NCBI GenBank assembly: GCA_037954665.1
Contig: JBBMOL010000193.1
Span: 744,001-808,000 of the forward strand
Direction: 5' to 3'
DNA length: 64,000 nt
From: Laguncularia racemosa
Lineage: Eukaryota > Streptophyta > Magnoliopsida > Myrtales > Combretaceae
Below the pieces are notes generated by a model, which was given only the letters and a program-made list of their open reading frames with translations, did not search any database and had not been told where the DNA came from. The position numbers and the translations under genes were made by a program. Positions 45,450 to 56,200 of this stretch are shown here, one piece after another. How positions within the stretch are numbered: the first letter of the stretch is position 1; every line of letters begins with the position of its first letter.

Positions 45450-46480
45450 ATAGGTATCAAAATAATTGTCATAAACTATATAAAAATTCCTTGAGTTTCA
45501 CTCGATATTTATTCAAGTTCAACTCAATCAATAACAATTGAGTTGAGTTCAAGTTCGAATTTTATAATGTTTAACTCGACTAACTTGTGAGTTTAATTGA
45601 ACTCAAGTTATATATAAATATTACTCCAGTTTGGATATTAATATTAATATAACTAGAATATATATATATATATATATATACTAGATAAATTGAATTTAAA
45701 TAAACTTAATTAAGTTGAGGCCAAGTCTATTGAGTGTCACCTTAAATAGACTTTAATCTTGTTGAGTGCCATTTTGAATTGAGTTCAAATTTAAAATTTT
45801 AAACTCAATAGAACTCGAGTCAAGATTGAGCATTGAAACTTCCAATCAAGTTTGAGTTCAAATTCAATATCATATTATCTCAATTAAACTTTTTTATACC
45901 AAAATTTTTTAAAAATAACTACTAAATAAAATATAAAGACCTACTCTTTGTATTTTGACAAAAATTTTATCCATTTTCGTTCTGCCCCACGGGGAGAAAG
46001 TAAGTACAGAATCCATTTCTTTCGGCAATACTAAAAATGTTAGAGAATTGGAATGATATACTAAATAGTAAATGAAAATCTATGAATGGTGCAACTATAG
46101 TTTTGAAATGTTAAAAATTAATCATTTACATCCATCTAACGATATAAATGAGTCAAATATAGTTGTGAGCTACTCAAGTTTAACTCATAACATCAAGTCA
46201 AACTCCGAGTCGAGCTAATAAGTAGTTTATTGTCAAACTTAAACTTTATCGTATTTGACTTGACTACTTCACATGTATAATTGAGTTCAAATCGAGTTTA
46301 AATGTTAATCAAGTTTAAATCTTAGTTTGGACATTAATATTATTTTAATTATATATAAATTAAGCCTAAACGAACATAATAGAATGAAGCTCAAGCTCAA
46401 TAAGTAACACTTCGAATTGAATTTGAATTCAAATTTTAAGCTTAGTCAAACTTGAGTTAATTATGTTATATTTGTTCATA
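45450..46480. repeat. Pair of 'caagttTgagttc'-rich AT repeats
   Basis: Two stretches (about 45490-45890 and 46140-46470) are filled with short words of the type gagttcaag, ctcaagtt and gagtcgagc on either strand, and share 'agtttggatattaatatta'-like blocks (about 45629 and 46324). Such direct/inverted mixtures are typical of plant MITE-like repeats. Exact ends were not found; a long (TA)n tract lies at 45658-45680. Confidence 0.5.
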
Positions 46481-46489
46481 AAAAAATGT

Positions 46490-47830
46490 TAGTATGATAA
46501 ATTTTTCCTTTTTACATTCATACAAAAGGTTTATTATTAATGGATACGTAAATGATAATAGAAAAATCCTATCCCTCTTGGATACTCATTAATAAGAGAA
46601 TGTTTTGTTGATCGGGATAGATGACATAAGTAAGTTGACTTGCCTCTTTCTTTTTTTTGTTTGTTGTTATACACTAACAATGATCACTTGATACCGCATG
46701 TATTTTAAAATTTAGGGAAAAATAAATAATTATTATCTTTGTGATTCTTAATGAGTATCCTAAACTCGACTAAATCAATTAGAAAAAAAAAAGAAGAAAA
46801 AGAAAAGTTGTGTTGATAAAAGAAGAACAAAATTAAAAACAAATGGCAATAACCTAAAAATCTAAATCTAATTAACTCTCACTTCTTCTTCTTTTTTTCA
46901 TTTCATTCCTTTCTTATCAAAGCAAAAACTTCCAACTCACTTTCTTTCCCCCATTCTTTCCTTTTACATTTTTTTTCTTTTTTCCTTATTAAATGGAGAT
47001 ATTGATACAAGTTTTTCCCTTTTGAATTTTATAAATTTATATTTCAAAAAAGTTTACAATAAGTTCTTTTAAAATTGATTATTACTTCCTCTCCTAAAGT
47101 GTTCTAAAAATGAGATTTATAAAAATTATATCTTTCGTCACCACTTTATGGAAAATGGTTAAATACCTATGACTCAATTTGTAAAATAGTATCTCTCTTA
47201 AAAAAAAAGTTTTTTTCTTTTCAAACATAATGTAAAGACATTGGTTTTTAATTTTAAAATAAAACTTTTTAAATCCGCCAGTTATTTTATGTGTTGAAAA
47301 TGTAAAAATTCACAAAGTCATTTTATGTGTTGGAAATGTAAAAAAAGTAAGACATGCTGTGTCTGTAGGGAAAAAAATGATAAATAAATAAATAAAAATA
47401 TAAAAGAACATGCAGTGATCTTAAAGCAGTAAAATGTCCATTATGCATACAAAAGCGATGCTCCAGCACATAAAAAGATGACCATATTTGAAAATGTTTT
47501 TATTTTTAAAATGTACACTTTTTTTTTCTTAATTATGAAGGTAAAGGCCTCGGGACATGGAATGCTGACATGGCCAAAGTAAACAAAACATATTGTCACA
47601 TAACTAATACTACATATTTCAAATAGATGTTTATAGGTAATATTGACATTAACCATATTTTATTAAAAAGGATAATAATATAATGATGAGAAATTAATGG
47701 ACATTGCCTATGGAGTTTCTAAATGCATACAATCTTATGTGATTAATAGGTAATTAGAAAATATATGGTTTGTCACACAAAGAGGCAATGGTAAAAGAGA
47801 GTCCATGTATTCAAACTAGGAAAAAAAAAA
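46490..47830 (+). repeat. Duplicated segment, copy C (uninterrupted)
   Basis: Carries in one run the blocks that copies A and B hold in pieces: 46500-46735 matches 26640-26865, 46745-46790 spans the gypsy insertion site, 46870-46975 matches 37070-37140 and 40450-40545, 47525-47575 matches 40733-40785, and 47600-47720 spans the solo-LTR site. There is no gene. It serves as an empty-site reference. Confidence 0.75.
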
Positions 47831-49494
47831 AACTTTAGTGTTGTTATTATCTTCTATTATATTAAGCTAATATTCATCTTTTGATTGTATACTTTAATAC
47901 ATATATTTATATTATATTAACCCTCCATTATACAAAACCCTCATGTTATGTAATTACTATTGATATATTTATTTACACTTTAAATTTCATTCAAATAGAT
48001 ATAGCCGTTTTCTTGAATTAATTTATTTCATGATTTCCTTTTGCTATGTGCCCATAAAATTAAGGAATTGGATATTTATAAAAGCTATATTATTTTTTGT
48101 GTCTCATGATATGATTCATTTTGAGAAACTCATAATCACAATTTTGTATCTTAATCGGTGTAGATTGATATCTTGACTTCTACATGATGATGTCATGTAA
48201 TTATTACTTTATTTCCTATATATACCAAACAAAATCATGTAGTTAGTTATATATTGAAAAGAGAAACAAAGAGAGGAAATTAAAGGCGAAAGGTCAGACC
48301 TTAGGTGCCAAACTGTGAAGAAAACATTGGACTCCAATACTGCTGAGATGGGGAATGCATAACTTAGTGGGATGATGTTTTTTTTTTTTTTTTGGCAAGT
48401 TTCACTGTATATTTAATTTGGAGAAAATTATAAATATGGGGATCGATATTTGAGATCAAATGAATCGAGTTTTTAAATAACGAAAATAGATTATTAATAT
48501 TATATTAATTAGCTCAAATAAAGGATCTCCTTATGATACTGTTATAATACCATCAAATTGAGTTGATGTGACATGTATATAGAATAGTAACGAGATTATC
48601 TATTTGAATTATTCAGCTATAATATTGATCATCTATTTTAACCACGTAACATAATGCTAATTATCTATTTTAACAACTTGAAAATATGATCTTTTAGTTG
48701 AGTTTAACTCCAAATACTAATCCCCTTACTCATAATTCTTTCTATTCATTTGTAAATCTTGGTTGGCTTATTTAAAAAATAAAAATAAAAAAGAACATAA
48801 AACATAACTTATATCTCTTTATATAATTTTTTATTTAGTCTAACTCTTTATACAAATTGTATAATATCTTTCATAGTATAAAAGAAAAAGAAAAAAAGAA
48901 TTTGCCTTTACAAAGCATTGATTTTGTCAACTTTCAATATAGTTTATATTTATTTTAAAAATTGGTTTTTTGCTTTATATTTTCCTTGATTAGAATTGAT
49001 TTTCACAATTAGTATTATTGTCAATTTTCTTATAAAGCTAGAACTACGACTCGAAAGGACTTAGAGAAAGCATAAAATAAAAAATAAATAAAAACTTAAT
49101 CCAAAAGTTATGTGGTCATTTTTATATAGTAAGATAAATTGGATAATTATCTTCTAGTCGATATATTAGCAATGAAAATTCAAATCTTTTTTTTTTTTAA
49201 TTTTCTACAAACTACAATTTTTTTTAATGAATACAAGTGCTCATCCACTAGTTATGTCTTATATGTGTACACACTGTTATTTCAAGCCATGGTGGAGCAA
49301 GGGATAGTCAACACACACACATATATATCATGTGTGCGCATGCTTGCAATCATAGTCTACATGGTTACTTATATCCTTCATCTTTCATTGTCTCTCAATT
49401 GCACACTCAAAATTCCTTCATATACATAATAACTTCTATGTTAAACCTAATTTGTATAAGTTTTTTGAGTTAATTAATTTTAAATATGTATGGG
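47831..49494. other. AT-rich intergenic region
   Basis: No gene recognised. The short open frame at 49139-49429 has no domain and contains a poly-T stretch. No bordered repeat was found. Confidence 0.45.
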
Positions 49495-50160
49495 GTGATG
49501 TTAGTCACATGCACATTGTGTGATCTTGAGTTTCTAATAACTCTAGAGAAGTCTCATTCGTTTATACATGCAGAATTGTAGTTGAAAAGAGACATAAGAA
49601 GAGGAACAAGCGATCACAATGTATTTATGATAGGTGAAGCAGTTTACAACACTAACTTTATAGTTCTTAAGCAAAAGCTAAATGTTCTTCACTAAATCTA
49701 GTGCTTGATCTTTAAAAGCAAAGTTTCAACAGTACAAATGATATTTGTCTCGATCTTTTGAAATCCTAAACAAGGAGGAGAAATCGTCTATTTATAGATT
49801 TTGGTGTCGATCCTCGTTCGCTGAATAACTTTAGAGATTGTCAAATGATATAAGCTTCTTTGACATCTATTCTGTCATTTTTGTTGATCAATGGACGAGA
49901 TATAACATTCTATATATATAAGCCTAAGCCTAAGTTTGCTAATTGTACTTACTAACTGAGAAAGGCCAAAATGGGCAAAGTGGCTCAATAATCCTTGTTT
50001 CCAACTTAGTAACTTTTATTTCAAGTTCAACAGTCAAATCTCCCTAAAACATTTTTTATAAATGAGCCTAACTTCCTAGATCCTACCACTAACTAAAGAG
50101 TCAATCAATGACATAAATTTAGGCTAAGTCTATTATTAAATAAGCCTTCTACAAATTATA
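49495..50160 (-). repeat. Candidate LTR-like segment, minus strand
   Basis: Read on the minus strand it has a TATA box (aaatctataaatagac near 49788-49803) followed by a transcribed-leader-like region with cttgttcctcttctta, and it ends ...gcatgtgactaaca. The layout resembles a copia-type LTR. The start, internal region and target duplication were not found, so it could be a solo LTR or other decayed promoter DNA. Confidence 0.35.
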
Positions 50161-51118
50161 ATAAGTATATATACTTATACTTATACTTATACTTACATAT
50201 ATTTATGTTAATTCTTATATGCACTGCTACAATATATGCCTTTTTGAAGTACTATATTCCATATTATTAGTTGTAAATTATGTATAATAGTAAGTAAATA
50301 ACTATAATACTATATTTATACATACGATTTTATGTATATAGATATCTTCATACATATAGGCAGCTATATATACATTTATTTTTTATGGAATGACATATAC
50401 ACACATGCACACATGTATATAAACAAAAGATAAATATTTAGTGTTAGCTCGGTTTGTGTAAATTATCTTACATTTTAAAAGTTTATATCATTGCAAAGCT
50501 AGATGATGTCAAAAAAAGCTTTATAACAAGGTTAAGGGTTATGATTTTAGAGTAAATGTCAAGCGTCCATATTACCTCTTACTACAATTTTATTGCTAAA
50601 AATTGGATGTTTGTTCAATTTTTATAAAGTTAGAGGCAGTAGACTTATAATAATATGCCAAAGTGTTGTCTCAAATTCATGTTAGGCATCAAAATTACTA
50701 TTTTACCTTTTATGTTTAATTAGTCAAAAATAATTACTTGAGCTAGTTTTACTCATTCCAAAAGCAATCACACTAATGTTTACAAAAAATATTATCAAAT
50801 GATTTTGGTTAAGTTCATTATTTACCAGTTTTACCATTTAGATTATGTAATACCTCTTTTGTCCCTCCTAAGATAGTTAATATGTAGATTGGGGTAAATG
50901 TCCTAACATTTAATGAAATATATTTGTAAATTACAAACATTTTAATGTTAATCCTAGAAAGTTTGACCACTTTAAATATTCAACTTGTAATTTTGAAAAT
51001 TATCCTTAATTAGTGTTTATTTATTAAAAAAAATACCTTTAATGAACTTTAAATTTTACAAAATCAAAAGATAAACTTTGTAAAAGGTCATTTCAGTAAT
51101 TCAACTTTTGGTAATTTA
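50161..51118. other. AT-rich intergenic DNA with a TATACT microsatellite
   Basis: The tract 50160-50215 has (tatact)-like repeats (atacttatacttatactta). Another run of tata/ataca words lies near 50320-50420. No gene recognised. Confidence 0.5.
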
Positions 51119-51755
51119 ATGTAATAGACCAATTTCTTGGATTAGTGATTAGACGTAAGAAATAGGGTCAAATTGAGGATATCTTAGGGAAGTATGCTTT
51201 ATTGTGCTTAAAACAAGGACAATTAAATCCATTTTTTTTTTCAATCAGCCTTACTTGGTTGTTTCATATACAAAAACTAGACTTAGAAAAAGGACTTATG
51301 AGCTCATACGGGATTTGTTTAATCTTGATAGGTTTAATTTCTTATAAGCCTTTAAGCTTATCCAAACCATATCCAAGCTCATAAGGATTAAGAAGGAGAA
51401 GAAGACTTCGATGGTAGCTATTGGATCTTCAAAAGCAATCTAATGCCCACATGCAATACTTGATCTATATCGTCCATCTTGAAGCAAACGATCAAAATTA
51501 GCTTGTAAACTCTATAAATAAGAGCTCCTTTTTTTCATTTGATACATTTTGAGCATTGGCTAACTTGATGTTAAAGCTTTGTTAGAATAGCTCCATAGAA
51601 GATTAAAACGGTGGATTGATTAAGAACAATCCTAGAAAGATTGTGAACATTGCATTCAATCTGTCGTTATTCATGCACATTTGAAATATTGAGTTTGTTT
51701 GTTCCTCTTATTCCTCTTCATACAGCGTCCTCCATGTGTTGTTAATTTAAAACTT
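51119..51755 (+). repeat. Candidate LTR-like segment, plus strand
   Basis: Starts tgtaatagacc and contains the TATA box tataaata at 51513-51520 followed by agagctcc. Downstream it has tgttcctcttattcctcttc, similar in layout to the minus-strand candidate at 49495-50160. No internal retrotransposon region or target duplication was found. Confidence 0.35.
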
Positions 51756-52900
51756 CTCCAACACCAACCAATTATAGTAACCCTACCATATAACTTAAAT
51801 ATGATACGAGCTAAATATGCAATTTTTGGTAATTTTATGAGCCCAAGCCATATTTTGTAAAATTACCAACTTACCTCTAATATTATCCTTTATTTATGGA
51901 AAGAGAAAAAAAACATCTCAACCTATTTTTTGATTTTTGATGAAGATATGACCTATATTTCTTTATTTTACGTTAAAAGTAGCTAGGCATACGTATTATG
52001 TATCAATGGTCCATAAAAATTATTTTAATTGTTAATATTATTAAATGAATTTTTTTAACTAATATAATAAAATATTATTAAAAGTAAAAAAAGAATCAAA
52101 AAGGAAAAAAAAAAAGGTTGGAATGGACCCTAAAGACCTCAAGGTGCCTTGAAAAATGAATAAGCATAATGGTGATTTGCAATAAAAAAATAGATAGCTA
52201 ATAAGATATAAATAATATATAGTTCACATGCTATAGATGACAATACATAATATCATTGTATAATTCAATGGTATCATTTTTCAACTTTATTAGTTGGGAA
52301 AAACATATTTTTAATCAGTAAGATTTGACCACTTTCTCAATATTTAATAAGGATTATAAAGTTGGACACTATTAAACATTATTAACTTTTACATTTCCAC
52401 TTGTAATTACCACATCATAACACATCCTTTGTTTATATAATTTATATCAATAGATAATATATATATATATATATATTAACTAATATATTATAAAATTCTA
52501 AAAAAAAAATGAAGAAGAAAAGTTTGGAAAGTAGAAAAAAAATTCGTGGCCATCCAAGGATAGGTGATATATTATTTCATTTTATTTGATTATTTTATTC
52601 CATTTTTAATTTGATTTAACAAAAATAAATATATAATTTAAAAAAAATTGCCTTTGACCATCTCAAAACGTCACCCGACTTTCCACAGTGTTCTTGGCCA
52701 TCCAAACAGCCGTGAAAGAAGTGGGTCGACCATCCTAAATGAATATATGAATATATATATATATATGACATTATTAAGAAAAGGGATTTGATTTAAATAA
52801 AAAATCCAAAAATGAAATTAAAAATGTAGTTTTTGTTATATATTAGCTTTATATCAAATTTTTATTATATTAATAAAAAAATTTATTGCTCGTATCCTAT
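51756..52900. other. AT-rich intergenic region upstream of the patatin-type gene
   Basis: No gene recognised. Contains (TA)n tracts (52447-52475 and 52750-52766) and two related motifs, ggccatccaa near 52550 and 52693. The rightmost part likely includes distal promoter DNA of the next gene. Confidence 0.4.
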
Positions 52901-53027
52901 TCCTGGCTAAGTGTAGAAAAGCGGATGGAAATGAACGGGTTAACAAGTACGCAATGGCCTCTGCATAGTCCTCTCTCAGTTTCGTCTTCTTCCTCCGTGA
53001 ACTTCAAGTAACTCCTCTTTCTCTCTC

Positions 53028-53035
53028 TATATACA
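53028..53035 (+). promoter_or_regulatory. Possible TATA box of the patatin-type gene
   Basis: tatataca follows a CT-rich patch (52985-53027) of the kind common in plant core promoters. A start about 30 bp downstream would give a 5' UTR of about 180 nt before the ATG at 53243. Confidence 0.4.
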
Positions 53036-53093
53036 TACATCTGACTGGCGCCATATCTGCCTACTTCTCTGTTAAAAATTCATCACAACCGTG

Positions 53094-53109
53094 TAACCCT
53101 AACCCTAAC
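53094..53109 (+). promoter_or_regulatory. Telo-box-like motif in the 5' leader
   Basis: taaccctaaccctaac, two and a half CCCTAA units. Plant telo-boxes (AAACCCTAA) are known in promoters and leaders of growth-related genes; here the spacing is CCCTAA rather than the usual plant CCCTAAA. Any role is inference. Confidence 0.5.
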
Positions 53110-53242
53110 AAAATTTCCTGTTAAATCTTCACAATTGAACACATTCTCTGTCAACCAACCCCATTCTCTATATCACCTAATCACCCGCTCCGTATGATCA
53201 TTAGGCCGAGAGAACCTGATTCCTGACCCTGATTCTTTCACA

Positions 53243-56200
53243 ATGTCGTGGGGACTAGGTTGGAAGAGACCCTCCGAGATCTTCCACCTCACCCTCACTT
53301 ACGGCGACCACAATGCCGCCTCCGCCACCGTCGCTGGAGCTTCGGGTGTCGGTGTCGGTGGTAGTCCGATCGACAGCCAATCTGATCGGACATCGGTTTC
53401 ATCGAATTCATCGTACTGCTCGGTGAATTCGGGGTCATCGCCTCGAGATCAGGACGATCAGAGGTTCAAAGTCGATCTGGAATGGACCGCCGGCGACGAC
53501 GAGGATCAGGTGGCATTGAAGCTCCAGTCTCAGCTGATGGTGGCGATGCCGGCCCCGACGGATAGTGTGGTGGTGGAATTGAATTGTACAGAGAGAGAGG
53601 AAGAAGCGGAAGAGGAGCGGGAGAATGTGGAGATTGAGATGAGAGTTGTTAGGAGGAGAGAAGCGCTGAAGGGATTGAGTATGAGTAAGAGTGGTGGTTC
53701 GGGACAGCAGGGTGATGGGATCGGGGTTTTAACGAGGCTTTTGAGGTGGAACTCTGCGAATTCAGGTGGGAGTCCTGGTGTGGATGGGAATTCTTTTTCC
53801 TGTGGAGATCATTGGAAGACACTTACTGTTATTAATTTAAGTAATTGTGGGTTGTCGGTGAGTTTTCACGGTTTTCTGGCTATTGATATGTTTTCGTTTG
53901 CATGCGTAGAGGATCACATGTACACTAGTGTTTATTACCGTTGTTTTCTGCTTGATCAATATTGAAATTTTAGTTGACAGTCGCTCGGTTTCTATAGGAT
54001 TAATGTGGTACACCGGTTGTCTTTCATCAAGATTCAATTTTGAGTTCGATGGTCACTTGACCGTTTCCTAGGATTAATACTGCTTTATATTACTGTAGGT
54101 CTGTGCTTGATCAAGATTGAATTCTGGGTTGTTTGGATTTGCTTGTTCTCTGTAGGATTATTGTGATCTAGTTCGAATATTTTTATGTGAAAGATCAAAT
54201 GTTGACTAATTTATACTACTGTAGTTTCTTTGAAAAAAAAAAAAAGAAGATTGACTTTTGGGTAGTTACCAAAGAAAGATTTGATCTTGGGTTCTTGGGG
54301 CAGTTGCTCATTTTATACTACTGAAGGTTCTTGATAGATCAAAGTTCAATTTTGGGTTGCATGTCAGTTGCGTGGTTTCTGTAGGATTGCTGTGGTCCTG
54401 TTTGAATGTACTGGCCTTTACTCTTGTAGATTCATTCTGCAGGATTCTTGTGGTTTAGTTTGAATACACCAGTTTATCCTGCTGTTGGTTTGTGTTTGAT
54501 CAAAATTTAATTTTGGTGGCAAGTAGCTTGCTTGGTTTCTTTAGGATGCTGCAGTCTAGGTTGAATACTGTGGCTCATACTACATTTAAGTTTGTTTCCT
54601 GTGTAGGATTAATGTGGTTAAGTATGATTTTAATTTGGTCGAAGGATCATAATGAGTTTGGTCAAGATTGAGTGTTGGTTTTTGGTGAGTTTCTCCAATC
54701 TATGTAGGATTAACACTGCTTAGTACAATTGTTTACTTGGGACAAGGATCATTTGTACATCAGTTTGTACTGATGTGGGTTTGTGTTGGAGTGAGATTAA
54801 AGTTTGGATTAGCAATACCATAATCTCCACATTAGTGCAAACTGATGTACATTTGATCTTCCTATTGAAATTTGCATTAAACCCATGTTAAGTTAATGTG
54901 AAGTTCCTTTTTCTTTAAGGTAAATTGCATGGATCATCCTTAAAAACTTTCAAAATTTCACAAAACTCTAATTTTTTTAAAAGTTGGCACTTGGTACCCC
55001 TGGAACAAGCTTGGGCATCATTTTCTTTACTAACTAGATTGGCACGTGTAAAGTCAGCTGAAAAGGACAATTACTAGGTGATTTATTTATATATTTAATT
55101 AATTAAATTAACTAAAAGAGCCAAAAAAAAGTAGAAAATAAAAAACAAAGGGTAGAAAATATATTAAAAAAGGCAGGAGATTTAAAAAATAAAACAGAAA
55201 ATAAAAAGTTCAACAAGTTGTTTAAGGCTGTTGCCAGCCACCCAGTTATTTTATTTTCTCTTTTTTTTTTTAATTTTCTGCTCTTTTTTTTCTTTTTCAG
55301 TTATTTTTTTAATCTTAGTTAATTTAGTTAATTAAATACATTAATAAATAGCCCATTAATCCTCCACGTCAGCTCACTGTACACATGGCAGTCTGGTCAG
55401 TAAAGATAATGGTGCCTGTATTTGTTTCAGGGGTGCTAAATGCTAACTTTTGAAAAATAGGAGTCCATGCAATTTTAAAAGTTTTCAAGAATAGTCCGTA
55501 CAATTTACCCTTTTCTTTAATTCCTTACTGTAGTCAGCGTAACCTGTTGAAACTTGTTTTAAATCCATGTCAAGTTAATCCGAATTTCTTTTGTGTTGTG
55601 AAACTATATGGATAAACAAAGGAGATATGTGAGAACTATCTTGTTTATTGATCTCCTTTGTTTCTGACATTTGGCATTATGGTTTATAGGTTTTCCCATT
55701 GGAGCTCACTGAGCTGCCAATTCTTGAGAAATTATACCTTGACAACAACAAATTGTCACTTTTACCGTCTGAACTTGGTGAGCTAAATAATCTAAAAGTT
55801 CTCAGGGTTGATTCTAACATGTTGGTCTCTGTCCCTGGTAAGTTTAGAAGTATTTTTTCCCCATACTTCAGGTTTATGATTGGTCAAATGTTTTACCTTT
55901 TGTGGAATAAGCAAAAATGATTTTGAACAGTGATTATGATGTACACTAATCATGTGCCTTGATTGTGTATGGTGATCAGTTGAGCTGCGGCAGTGCATTC
56001 AACTGGTGGAGCTGTCTTTGGAGCACAACAAGCTCATACGGCCCCTTCTTGACTTCAGGTCCATACATTTACGAAAGTTTAATATTCTCAGTTTTGCTTC
56101 TGCGTGTCCCATGTTTGGGAACCTAAGTTGATCGTAGCGCACAACAGTTTCAATTTTTTTTTTCTCTCTTTCTGTTTGAATGCAGGGCTATGGCTGAATT

